Shown one piece after another: positions 1 to 8,246 of a DNA stretch of 64,000 bases. Source of the DNA: M3007 sp041736625 (lineage in GTDB: Bacteria; Bacteroidota; Bacteroidia; Chitinophagales; Saprospiraceae). How positions within the stretch are numbered: position 1 is the stretch's first letter; the number at the start of each line of letters is the position of its first letter. Location of the stretch: assembly GCA_041736625.1 (NCBI GenBank), contig JBGSTG010000142.1, positions 33,996-97,995 on the forward strand, given 5' to 3'. The position numbers and the translations under genes were made by a program. Under the pieces are notes generated by a model. That model searched no databases. It worked only from the letters and a program-made list of their open reading frames with translations, and was not told the origin of the DNA.

Positions 1-5
1 CCGGT

Positions 6-1928
6 GTGCTGAATGCGTTCCTGTTGTTTACCGTTCTGCTGGGTGCGGTGTTTTTGTACCTGGTGTTTTACCGGTTGCACATGCCGGTGTGGGTATCTGT
101 TTGGGGCGCGCTGGCCATTGTATTTTTATCGCCCCAGCACATTCATTTTGGGGGGCAATTTGCGTTGGCCTCTCCGGTTTTTATTCCGGCCTTGTTGTGG
201 CTGACGGTGGTGATGGAGGGATATATTGTTCGGCGTTACGTAAGTCTTGCCGTTGGCCTCGTGGTATGGTTTGCGGCGCATCTCAATGAGTTTTACTTCT
301 GGCTTTCGTGTTTATTCCTCTTTGGATACATGTTGTGGCACTGGCTGCGTCATCCGGGGTGGCTGCGGTTTTACTCACGCGCAGTGCATCTGCTGGCCAT
401 GTTGCTCTTGCCGTTCGTATTGTTGAATGTTTGGCACCATTGGTCCGATTTTGCGGTGGATCGCCCCAGGGAGTTGGAGGCTTTCTGGTTGAACCGGAGT
501 TCGCTGGCGGGGTTGTTTTTGCCCCCCGACTATGTGCGGCACGAAGGGGCGGTTCCGCAGTCTTATCTGGGTCTGACCGCCGGGCTGTTCACCATCTGGT
601 TGCTGGTACGGCTGTTTCGCCCCTTTCCGAAACAATGGAGCGACGACTTCATTCACCGCTTGAACAAGCCGTTTTTGCATGCCGCGCTATTTTCCGGTTT
701 TCTCCTGCTGCTTTTGTCCCTGGATATGGCTTCCCTACCCGGGTTTCATTGGCTTTGGCGGCTCCCCGGCCCTTTGCGGGGGCTTCGGCAGCCGGCGCAT
801 CTGGCGTGGATGTATTTTTACGTGGCGAATATGATTGCGGTGTACGGTTGTTGGAAAATGGCGATGCATTTACCGGCGCGCCATCAACGCCTCCGCCTTC
901 CGCTTATCCTCCTTCCGCTCCTGCTCCTGAGTGCGGAGGCCGGGTTATGGCAGCGCTGGGTCCGGGTGTATCCGGTGCCGAATCCGGAATTACAACCCTC
1001 CGGCGTCGACCCGAAGCTGCTCAAAGGGCACCAGGCCATACTGAGCATACCGTATTACCACGCATCGCCGGCAGACACAAGCGCCCAACCGGACCCCTTG
1101 TTTTACAGTGCGGTGCGCCACCTGTCGCTGTCCACCGGATTGCCCGATATGGGCGTGTACCAGTTCAAATCTTCGCGGTCGGAAATGTTGTTGTTGCTCC
1201 AGTTGAGCGGCGCTCCCTGCGACCCGCCCTTTGTGCTCAACGAATTGCCGGATGAGACGCCCTTGCTGTTGGTGATGGACGAACGGCGTGTGGCAGAATG
1301 GCAGAAGCGCGTTCCACACCTGGTGCGCGCCGCCAGGCCGCTGACCACCGACGGTATACTGCGCCTTTTTTCTTTGGCGCCGGACAGCATCCGGACGGCT
1401 ACCCAGTTGGAACGAAACAAGGTGGTTGCCGAAAGCAAGTCGCTTCGGTCTGCCAGGCGGGCATGGTATAGTGCGCAGACGGAACCGCCGGTAGCTTATG
1501 AGTCGTTCAACTCCCTCACCGGAGGGCGCAGTTTTCAGGGCGCCGGCGCTGCGCGCGGACGCCTCAATTTGCCACTGGTATTGTGGCAGGGCAATCCGGG
1601 CGCCGGATCGTACATCGTTTCTTGCTGGATTTACGCCAATAACGATCAGGGATTGCAACACCACCTGCGCCTCTGGCAGAACAACGATAAAATACAAGAG
1701 CATACGCTCCTCCCTTTTGTACGCGCCGTGGTGAACGACTGGGCGCTCGTAGAAATACCCTTTACCGTGGCGGACAGTGTGGGCAATTACAGGATCGATC
1801 TGTACCGGCCGGACTCCAGCCTGCCGTTTGAGGTGGACGAGTTGCTGATTTACCGGGCAGGCAATGATTACTACCGCGAAGAGCCGGGTTGGATGGTGAA
1901 GAACAACTATTGGTATCGCCGATTTTAG
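6..1928 (+). CDS. Multi-pass membrane protein, 5' truncated by window edge
   Basis: The first 640 readable codons of an open frame that begins at the very edge of the window; the apparent GTG start at 6 sits inside a hydrophobic stretch, so the true start is probably upstream. About ten hydrophobic segments fill residues 1-300 (for example around residues 1-20, 30-45, 52-70, 80-105 and 220-250). A soluble region follows (about 310-640) with a beta-rich tail. The pattern of a polytopic N-terminal half and an extracytoplasmic C-terminal half resembles GT-C-fold or YfhO-like membrane glycosyltransferases, but no catalytic motif is clear. It ends 38 nt before the dihydroorotase-like start. Function not assigned. 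Confidence 0.7.
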   Translation: MLNAFLLFTVLLGAVFLYLVFYRLHMPVWVSVWGALAIVFLSPQHIHFGGQFALASPVFIPALLWLTVVMEGYIVRRYVSLAVGLVVWFAAHLNEFYFWLSCLFLFGYMLWHWLRHPGWLRFYSRAVHLLAMLLLPFVLLNVWHHWSDFAVDRPRELEAFWLNRSSLAGLFLPPDYVRHEGAVPQSYLGLTAGLFTIWLLVRLFRPFPKQWSDDFIHRLNKPFLHAALFSGFLLLLLSLDMASLPGFHWLWRLPGPLRGLRQPAHLAWMYFYVANMIAVYGCWKMAMHLPARHQRLRLPLILLPLLLLSAEAGLWQRWVRVYPVPNPELQPSGVDPKLLKGHQAILSIPYYHASPADTSAQPDPLFYSAVRHLSLSTGLPDMGVYQFKSSRSEMLLLLQLSGAPCDPPFVLNELPDETPLLLVMDERRVAEWQKRVPHLVRAARPLTTDGILRLFSLAPDSIRTATQLERNKVVAESKSLRSARRAWYSAQTEPPVAYESFNSLTGGRSFQGAGAARGRLNLPLVLWQGNPGAGSYIVSCWIYANNDQGLQHHLRLWQNNDKIQEHTLLPFVRAVVNDWALVEIPFTVADSVGNYRIDLYRPDSSLPFEVDELLIYRAGNDYYREEPGWMVKNNYWYRRF

Positions 1929-1953
1929 GATACGGACACGCGGGCAAATCCGC

Positions 1954-1961
1954 TACCTTTG
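1954..1961 (+). promoter_or_regulatory. Bacteroidota -7 element TACCTTTG
   Basis: Matches the Bacteroidota sigma-A -7 consensus TAnnTTTG exactly. Only 5 nt separate it from the ATG at 1967, so the transcript would be leaderless or nearly so. It supports choosing ATG 1967 for the next gene. Confidence 0.6.
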
Positions 1962-1966
1962 CGACC

Positions 1967-3229
1967 ATGCAATTATTGATCCAACGCGCCCGCATTTTAC
2001 AGGACGGGCAGGTTTCGGAACCGCTGGATATATTGGTGGAGGACGGACTGATCCGTCGGATCGGCTCCGATCTCCCGGCAACATCCGGGGCGAAGATCTG
2101 GAGCAGCCCGGCTCTTTATGTGTCTACGGGTTGGCTGGATGTCGGTACGCAGATGGGTGATCCGGGGCTGGAACACCGGGAAGACCTGTACACCGCGCAG
2201 CAGGCTGCCGCAGTGGGTGGTTTTACCGCCATTGCGCCTTATCCCAACACATCACCGGCCATTCACGCCAAGTCGGAGGTGTTGTATTTGTTGTCCAAGT
2301 CCAGACAACACGCAGTAGTTGTTCATCCCATCGGCGCCGTGTCGGTTCAGACAGCCGGAACCGATCTGGCGGAATTGTACGACATGCATTCCGCCGGCGC
2401 GGTCGCTTTTGCCGATGGTCCTGGCGGCATTCCCGACGCCGGATTGTTGTTGCGCGCACTGCAGTACGTGCAGGCATTCGGCGGTGTAATTCTTGACCAG
2501 CCGATGGACGGCGCCCTTATGCATGGAGGGCAGATGCACGAGGGCCTGGTGAGTACCCGCATGGGCCTGCGCGGCATTCCTGCGCTTGCAGAATCCATTG
2601 CTGTTCAACGCGACCTAAGCCTGATGCACTACGCCGGCGGCCGCCTGCACCTGTACGGAATCAGTACGGCTGAAGGGGTGGCGTTGATCCGTCAGGCCAA
2701 GGCGGAGGGGCTGGCGGTTACCGCCTCTGCCACCATCGCCAATGCCTGTTTCACGGATCAGGAGTTGAGCGCATTTGACACCAACTGGAAGCTGTTGCCT
2801 CCCCTGCGCAGCGAGTCGGACCGACTGGCGGTGGTGGCCGGGTTGGCCGACGGAACAATCGACTTCCTGACCAGCAACCACACCCCGTTGGACGAAGAGG
2901 CCAAAAATGTGGAGTTTACCTATGCAGACTTTGGCATGACGGCTCTTGAAACCGCGCTCTCCCTGTCGTGCATGCACCTGGCCCCGGAACTGGGGTTGGC
3001 GCGGCTCGCCCAATTGTGGTCGGTGGCGCCCAGGCGCACCCTGGGCATGCCGGTTCCGGAGATTCGCGAAGGCGCCCGAGCCGAACTGACGGTGTTTGAC
3101 CCGGACCACACCTGGGTTCCAACGGTGGGCAATTCGCGCTCCCGTTCCCGCAATACCCCTTTTCTGGGAGCAACCTTGCGTGGACGTGCGCTGGGGGTTG
3201 TCGGCAACGGTTTATGGTGGGAGGGGTAA
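1967..3229 (+). CDS. Dihydroorotase-like protein, probably non-catalytic
   Basis: An amidohydrolase-superfamily protein of 420 residues in the dihydroorotase family (pyrimidine biosynthesis). The open frame extends to 1889, but ATG 1967 lies directly after a TACCTTTG promoter element and begins the usual MQLLIQRARIL strand. The active-site signature DxHxHxREPG is replaced near residue 48 by DVGTQMGDPG, so both zinc-binding histidines and the arginine are missing. The usual DHAPH near the C-terminus reads NHTPL, so the catalytic Asp is Asn. Many Bacteroidota proteins annotated as dihydroorotase share this pattern. A structural or regulatory PyrC'-like role is inferred; a true dihydroorotase would then be encoded elsewhere. 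Confidence 0.85.
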   Translation: MQLLIQRARILQDGQVSEPLDILVEDGLIRRIGSDLPATSGAKIWSSPALYVSTGWLDVGTQMGDPGLEHREDLYTAQQAAAVGGFTAIAPYPNTSPAIHAKSEVLYLLSKSRQHAVVVHPIGAVSVQTAGTDLAELYDMHSAGAVAFADGPGGIPDAGLLLRALQYVQAFGGVILDQPMDGALMHGGQMHEGLVSTRMGLRGIPALAESIAVQRDLSLMHYAGGRLHLYGISTAEGVALIRQAKAEGLAVTASATIANACFTDQELSAFDTNWKLLPPLRSESDRLAVVAGLADGTIDFLTSNHTPLDEEAKNVEFTYADFGMTALETALSLSCMHLAPELGLARLAQLWSVAPRRTLGMPVPEIREGARAELTVFDPDHTWVPTVGNSRSRSRNTPFLGATLRGRALGVVGNGLWWEG

Positions 3230-3247
3230 CGACGCTGCGCAGGTTGG

Positions 3248-4462
3248 TCAGAGGCTGGCAAACCGCACCTTCCGACCGGGTAGCAGGCCAAATTGCGGGT
3301 GGTTTTCGGCCAGACCGCCGGGTGTGAGTATCCACAAGATGGGAACACGGCAACGGATATCGGGCGTAGGCGCAAAGCCATCGGTAAAGTACACGAGCCC
3401 ATCCGGTTTATTGCGATTGGCCAGTGCAATGGGTTCGCGGAAGTCGGTACCGCCGCGTCCGGTTGCCGACGGTGGCGTGCGCCCGCGGTAAACGAACCGG
3501 TTTTGAATGTGGGTATCGCACTCCACCACATCGATCACCGCTCCGGCGCGCCAAAGAAAATAGAGTTCGCTAAAGAACAGGTGTAATTCGGGCGCGCCGA
3601 TGCTGCCCGAGGTATCAATGGCCACCAGGAGGCGTTGTTTGTGGCGCAATACGTGGCCGGGCGTGGTGCCATAGCGCTTGGAAGGCCTTTTCAGGGTTGT
3701 TTTGAGGTATGTTTTTCCCGTGCTGCCGGCAAAAAGACGCAGGGTGCGCCGCCAGTCGATGCGGTTGCCGACGGGCATCAGCAGTTGGCTGAGTTGTTCC
3801 CGCACATCGGCAGGCAGGCTCCCCCAGGCGTGTGCGCTGCTCCGTTGGTGGGCGCTGCGCAGCATGCTGTCCAGTTGACTGTCTGCCAGGCTTTTGTCCA
3901 GTTCCGAACGGCTTTCGCGGACTTGCCAGGGTTGGTGGCGGTCGAGACCATGGCTGTCGGCACGAATCTTTTGCAGGCTTTGCCGGCTGGGGGAGTCGGG
4001 CTCAGCGCCGCCCTGGCCTTTTTTGGCGGGTTCGAGCTGTTTGTAATAATAGAACCAGGTTTGGCCCGGGAGCAGGCCCAGGTCGGGAAAGGTGTCCAGG
4101 AACAGGCTGTCGTCCGGAAGCAGGTCGCGCGCCACGTACTGATTAACGACCAGGTCGAAAGCGACGTTCATGAGCAGGGGATCGAGGTGCGGTTCTTTGA
4201 CCTGCAAATGCCTGAAGACGAGATGTAACAGTTCGTGTTTGAGCACGCCATAGCGGTGTTCGGGCTGTGTGAGCACGGTAGACCAAAATTGCTCATTGAC
4301 GTACAACGTGTATCCCTTGGCGGAATGGTTGACGGCCAGGGTGTCTACCGGATGCCCTTGTCCGACTACTTCTTTGTTCAGTCCGGAGAGCAAATGTGCG
4401 TAAAACGGTTCGCGCAGCAGTAGTGCGATAGCGGTTTGGGCGATTTCGTGGAGGGTGCGCAT
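3248..4462 (-). CDS. DUF2201-type putative metallopeptidase with VWA-like domain
   Basis: A 404-residue protein with two parts. The N-terminal half carries a zincin-like HELLH motif (H76, E77, H80) in a helix, as in the DUF2201 metallopeptidase-like domain. The C-terminal half has a VWA-like fold with a DTSGS metal-ion site (residues about 285-289). In other genomes such proteins sit beside a MoxR-type AAA ATPase; none is visible here. The upstream neighbour on the same strand is an LRR protein 29 nt away, so the two may be cotranscribed. Substrate and role are unknown. Confidence 0.8.
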   Translation of the reverse strand: MRTLHEIAQTAIALLLREPFYAHLLSGLNKEVVGQGHPVDTLAVNHSAKGYTLYVNEQFWSTVLTQPEHRYGVLKHELLHLVFRHLQVKEPHLDPLLMNVAFDLVVNQYVARDLLPDDSLFLDTFPDLGLLPGQTWFYYYKQLEPAKKGQGGAEPDSPSRQSLQKIRADSHGLDRHQPWQVRESRSELDKSLADSQLDSMLRSAHQRSSAHAWGSLPADVREQLSQLLMPVGNRIDWRRTLRLFAGSTGKTYLKTTLKRPSKRYGTTPGHVLRHKQRLLVAIDTSGSIGAPELHLFFSELYFLWRAGAVIDVVECDTHIQNRFVYRGRTPPSATGRGGTDFREPIALANRNKPDGLVYFTDGFAPTPDIRCRVPILWILTPGGLAENHPQFGLLPGRKVRFASL

Positions 4463-4491
4463 GGTTTAGTCGTCGGTAAAAGCAAGCCAGA

Positions 4492-5466
4492 TTATTTCGA
4501 TATGTGTAATTTTTCCAACGCAGTCAGGCCGCTTAGGTTCAGGTTCAATACCTGCCATGGGTTCTCGGTGAGGTCCAGTTCCCGCAAGTGGGTGAACTCG
4601 CCCAGAAACGGCGGCAATTCGCACAGTTGATTGCTGCGCAGCCGGATTCGTTCGAGCAGCGGCGACCGGTGAAGGAATTGCATGTTGTGCAGGCTACAGC
4701 GCTGGACGTCCGCCTCCCGCAGTGCAGGGAAGGGGCCCAGGTGTTCTTCACCGGCCAGCGGGTAGCCTTCCAGGATGAGGTTTTCGAGGGAGGCGCTCCC
4801 CCACAACCCGTCTTCGGGCACCTGAGTTGCGTTTCGGGGGCGGTGTTTGCCCTTTCGGATGCTCAGGGTTTTCAGGCGCGGAAGGGAAAAAAGGACCACC
4901 GGAAAACGCGGTATCTTATTGTTTTCCAGATAGATACTTTCCAGACTCATTTCCTGCAAATGGGGAATGGCGCCTTCGAGATCGAAACCGGTGTGGGCCG
5001 GCAGCCAGATGTAACGCACGAAATGGAACGCAGCGATGCCGGGCGTCAGTGCCGGCAGCTCGTACGCCGACAGGTTGAGCGATTGGTGGGCGATGGCGGC
5101 AAATGTGGTGTCGGGGCGCGTTCTGCGGTGCCAGTTGCACATTTTATACGCCAGCAACACGTCCAGCGGGTCCAGTTCCGGATTGCGCCAACGGGAGAAA
5201 AAAGCAGCGTCGTCAAAATGATATTGCACGCTTTCGTATAGCCGGCGGGCGTCCTGAACGGTCTGTTCGGAGGCAATGCGCGCCAGTACTTCGTGGGCGC
5301 GCACCCGCAGTGCCCGGTCGTGGGTAAATACAGCGATGCCGAACACATACCCGCGTATCCCCTGTGTCGGTGGGCCCTGGCCCGACACCAGTTCCAGCAC
5401 CAGGGCCTGGTTGTTTGCGGCGGTATCGGTCAGCAGGCGGGCGACCTGCATGGAAATTGGATTCAT
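4492..5466 (-). CDS. Leucine-rich repeat protein
   Basis: A protein of 324 residues. The N-terminal half is helical without a recognised domain; from about residue 170 there are LRR units of the form LxxLxLxxN, for example around SLESIYLENNKIPRFP and LLERIRLRSNQLCELP, ending in LTALEKLHISK. No signal peptide or membrane segment is seen, so a cytoplasmic scaffold is likely. The open frame extends to a TTG at 5475, but ATG 5466 is the better start. It precedes the DUF2201 gene on the same strand. Confidence 0.75.
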   Translation of the reverse strand: MNPISMQVARLLTDTAANNQALVLELVSGQGPPTQGIRGYVFGIAVFTHDRALRVRAHEVLARIASEQTVQDARRLYESVQYHFDDAAFFSRWRNPELDPLDVLLAYKMCNWHRRTRPDTTFAAIAHQSLNLSAYELPALTPGIAAFHFVRYIWLPAHTGFDLEGAIPHLQEMSLESIYLENNKIPRFPVVLFSLPRLKTLSIRKGKHRPRNATQVPEDGLWGSASLENLILEGYPLAGEEHLGPFPALREADVQRCSLHNMQFLHRSPLLERIRLRSNQLCELPPFLGEFTHLRELDLTENPWQVLNLNLSGLTALEKLHISK

Positions 5467-5556
5467 TTGTCTCAAACTGAATTTTCAGAAGTTTTTGAAA
5501 ACAAAACAGTCGGGTTAATGGTTGTTTTTTATTGGTGAATCCAAATAATTCCGAAG

Positions 5557-5583
5557 GGGCACATGTTGCCTGTTTTTAAAAAC
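5557..5583 (+). promoter_or_regulatory. Palindromic operator candidates before the GbsR/MarR gene
   Basis: A perfect 12-bp palindrome GTTTTTAAAAAC lies at 5572-5583, and an imperfect one, GGCACATGTTGCC, at 5557-5569, both within 50 nt of the start at 5604. MarR/GbsR dimers bind such sites and usually autoregulate. Assignment is by position and symmetry only. Confidence 0.4.
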
Positions 5584-5603
5584 TGTGTGAGGCACAATAT
5601 AGT

Positions 5604-6104
5604 ATGACGGTAGAAGAAGGCAAGCAAAAATTCATCGAATCGTGGGGCAAAATGGCCAGCGATTGGGGAATCAATCGCACCATGGCCCAGGTGCACGCCC
5701 TGTTGCTCATCGCACCCGAGCCGATGACTGCCGACCAGGTAATGGAACACCTCAACATTTCGAGGGGAAATGCCAACATGAACCTGCGCGCCCTGCTCGA
5801 CTGGGGGCTGGTGCACAAGCAACTCAAAGCCGGCGAGCGCAAGGAGTATTTTTACGCCGAAAAAGACATGTGGACGGTGGTGCGCCAGATCATGATCCAC
5901 CGGAAAAAGCGAGAGCTCGAGCCCATGCTCAAGGTGCTGGACGAGGTGGCGAACGTGGAGGCCACGTGCCCGGAATCCGAAAGCTTTACCGAGGTGGTCA
6001 AGGACATACGCCTGTTTTCCAACAAAGCCAACCAAACCCTGGACGCACTGATCAAGTCCGACGCCAACTGGTTCACCAACGTCTTCCTGCACATGGTGCG
6101 GTGA
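5604..6104 (+). CDS. GbsR/MarR-family transcriptional regulator
   Basis: A 166-residue winged-helix regulator of the GbsR branch of MarR. Residues about 10-90 form the DNA-binding domain: GINRTMAQVHALLL, then the recognition helix NISRGNANMNLRALLDWGLV, then the wing GERKEYFYAEKD. Residues 95-166 are helical and probably dimerise. GbsR relatives sense osmolytes or stress. Here the neighbours give no clear regulon: the gene is convergent with the acyltransferase gene, 6 nt apart. The palindromes just upstream suggest autoregulation. Confidence 0.85.
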   Translation: MTVEEGKQKFIESWGKMASDWGINRTMAQVHALLLIAPEPMTADQVMEHLNISRGNANMNLRALLDWGLVHKQLKAGERKEYFYAEKDMWTVVRQIMIHRKKRELEPMLKVLDEVANVEATCPESESFTEVVKDIRLFSNKANQTLDALIKSDANWFTNVFLHMVR

Positions 6105-6110
6105 GCCGAA

Positions 6111-7070
6111 TCAGGTTTTCCCGAGCAAGACAAGACCGGCCTCGAGTATCCGGGGACGTATTTTGCTGACCTGGAAATAGGGCGTGCGGGTTCCGCCAAA
6201 AGAGCGCAGTACGCGCTCCATGCCCTCGTGCATACTGCCCTCAAGGTCCACCGCCAGGCCACGATCGGCACACCACCGCAAACATTCGGCGAAAAGCATG
6301 TAATTCAGGTACTTAAAACCGGGAGGGAATGCGTTGCCCGACCATAAAAAAGAAGCCTGGTGTCGGTCATAGGCTATGGCCATGGCCGCCAGGATCGTTG
6401 GGTTATCCGCTTCCCGGAGGCCCAAAAGCACACTTTGCTCTCTTTGCTTCAAGGCAGCAAACAACCGATGGAAAACAGGCTCGTCATGGTCAATGGAAAT
6501 GCCCAGACGAGCGGTAGAGCGTCGGTATAAACCTGAAATTTCGCGTGGATCATCAATTTCAAAAAATATAACGATTTGTTTGTTTCTTTTAATTTTCTTC
6601 CTTATGGTTGACCCTAGAACATTGTCGTTTTCTGCAATAAATTCATTTTCAAATATATAAGTATATCTGGTGGTTTGCCGGTATCCTTTCCAGTAGAACG
6701 GATACCAGTTGGAAACAGCGGGGTGAAAGCATTGCCGGTAGACAGCGCATTTTGGCAATTGCCGGATGAGGTTGGTCAGTGTTTTGGTTTCAAACGAGTA
6801 CACTGCGGGGCGTTTCATCTGCGGTTCATCGGGATACAGCAACCAGGGGCCGCTGTAGGCTGTGAACGGCGGTTGCACGATGGCGCGCATGCCGAAACGT
6901 TTGGTCAGGTAATAAGGCAACACCCCTGTGGGGTTCCCGCCTCTGTCGGTGGCAATGCACACGTCCCAGTTTCCGGGGGTGCACACCGCGTCGAGCCACC
7001 AGGGCTGAAACTGGATGGGCAGTTGATGGCGGGCGCATATGGCTTCATACAGGCTTCGGGAGTCGCTCAT
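6111..7070 (-). CDS. FemAB/GNAT-fold acyltransferase-like protein
   Basis: A 319-residue protein whose overall pattern fits FemAB-like or GNAT domains. It opens with a YEAICARHQLPIQFQPWWLD type start found in 'GNAT family' proteins of Bacteroidota and ends with a core resembling an acyl-CoA fold (AMAIAYDRHQASFLWSG, then LNYMLFAECLRWCADRG and LDLEGS). There is no signal peptide, so it should be cytoplasmic. Its likely role is transfer of an acyl or aminoacyl group to a cell-surface precursor; the substrate is unknown. A stretch near 6530-6670 (about residues 134-180) is strikingly AT-rich compared with the rest of the gene. Confidence 0.65.
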   Translation of the reverse strand: MSDSRSLYEAICARHQLPIQFQPWWLDAVCTPGNWDVCIATDRGGNPTGVLPYYLTKRFGMRAIVQPPFTAYSGPWLLYPDEPQMKRPAVYSFETKTLTNLIRQLPKCAVYRQCFHPAVSNWYPFYWKGYRQTTRYTYIFENEFIAENDNVLGSTIRKKIKRNKQIVIFFEIDDPREISGLYRRSTARLGISIDHDEPVFHRLFAALKQREQSVLLGLREADNPTILAAMAIAYDRHQASFLWSGNAFPPGFKYLNYMLFAECLRWCADRGLAVDLEGSMHEGMERVLRSFGGTRTPYFQVSKIRPRILEAGLVLLGKT

Positions 7071-7116
7071 GGCGTAAAAATCGAAAAAGAAAGCGTTTGG
7101 GCATCAGCCGCATCCG

Positions 7117-7124
7117 TATATTTG
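7117..7124 (+). promoter_or_regulatory. Bacteroidota -7 element TATATTTG
   Basis: An exact TAnnTTTG match 28 nt before ATG 7153. It would drive the small membrane protein gene and probably lptC and the CorC-like gene behind it. Confidence 0.5.
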
Positions 7125-7152
7125 CCGAAATAAAGGCAGGAACCCAAATATT

Positions 7153-7656
7153 ATGACCTTAGGCGAACTGATTGACGCGGTGGGCGACAACCCCCTGCCG
7201 GCCGCGGGGTATTTTCTCACGGTGCCGCTCACGGCATTGCTGGCTGGTTGGTTGGGCAGAGGCGAGGGAGCGCAATCGCCGTGGAAATACCTGTACACCG
7301 TTTTAGTGTATGCGGTGTGTATTCCCGGCATATTTGCCCTGGCGTTGGGGGTGTACCAGTTTATGTTTGGCCGGCGGGATATTTTGAACGCCGATGTGTT
7401 GTCGCAGGTTCTTCCCGTGGTTTCCATGATCGTTACCCTGGCCGTTGTTCGCCGCAACACGACATTTGACGCTATACCGGGGTTTGGCCGCCTGTCGGGT
7501 CTGATGATGATGCTCGCGGCCATTTTTCTGGTGATGTACCTGATGGATCGCATGCACCTGGTTGCGTTTGTTCACTTGCCGGTGCAGGTTTTACTGTTGG
7601 TGGTTTTGGGGGCCGTCATTGTATTCCGTTTGGCACTGGGCCGGTTGATGGCCTGA
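7153..7656 (+). CDS. Small four-helix membrane protein, function unknown
   Basis: A 167-residue protein with about four to five hydrophobic helices (roughly residues 18-35, 50-72, 85-103, 116-135 and 138-160) and very short loops. No family was recognised. It lies 18 nt upstream of lptC on the same strand and shares its putative promoter, so a cell-envelope role is plausible but not shown. Confidence 0.7.
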   Translation: MTLGELIDAVGDNPLPAAGYFLTVPLTALLAGWLGRGEGAQSPWKYLYTVLVYAVCIPGIFALALGVYQFMFGRRDILNADVLSQVLPVVSMIVTLAVVRRNTTFDAIPGFGRLSGLMMMLAAIFLVMYLMDRMHLVAFVHLPVQVLLLVVLGAVIVFRLALGRLMA

Positions 7657-7674
7657 ATCTTTTTTCACTGCATT

Positions 7675-8244
7675 ATGGACGACCGACCGCGAAGTTATAT
7701 TTTTCTTTTTTTGTGCCTGTCCGGCATGTTTTCCTGTGTATCAAACGATGCCGAAGACCGGCCACAAGTATTCACCCGCGACGACGCGGCGGTGGAAATG
7801 GCGCGTACCGTTGACATTTTGTATTCCGACAGCGCGCGGGTCCGGGTGCGCATCCAGGCGCCGGTGTTGCTCAACATTGTGGACCGGGAGAACCCCCGGC
7901 AGGAGTTTCCGGAAGGCATCAAGATGGATTTCATCGGCCCGCTGGGGCAGGTCAGCAGCACGCTTACTGCCCGTTCGGCTTTCCGGTATGCAGAAAAGGG
8001 GACGGTGGTTGTCCGGGATAGCGTGGTGTTGGTGACGGAAAAAAAAGAGGTGTTGGAAACGGAGGAAATGACCTGGGATGAAAGAACCCGAAAGATTCAC
8101 ACGGACAAATTTGTCAAAATTTCCAAGCCCGAAGAAGTGATCTACGGTTTTGGGCTGGAGGCGGAGCAGGATTTTTCCTACTGGCGCATACTGGTACCCA
8201 AGGGGAGCATCAAAGCTGGCGGGATAAACAAAGAACTGGATTGA
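7675..8244 (+). CDS. lptC: LPS export protein LptC-like
   Basis: A 189-residue protein with an N-terminal hydrophobic segment ending in a cysteine (FLCLSGMFSC), so either a lipoprotein or a single-pass anchor. A beta-jellyroll follows, typical of LptC, with the conserved pattern of strands around ARVRVRIQAPVL and KIHTDKFVKI. LptC passes lipopolysaccharide from the inner-membrane LptBFG complex to LptA in the periplasm. The stop is 2 nt before the CorC-like start at 8247, so the two are translationally close. Confidence 0.8.
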   Translation: MDDRPRSYIFLFLCLSGMFSCVSNDAEDRPQVFTRDDAAVEMARTVDILYSDSARVRVRIQAPVLLNIVDRENPRQEFPEGIKMDFIGPLGQVSSTLTARSAFRYAEKGTVVVRDSVVLVTEKKEVLETEEMTWDERTRKIHTDKFVKISKPEEVIYGFGLEAEQDFSYWRILVPKGSIKAGGINKELD

Positions 8245-8246
8245 CT

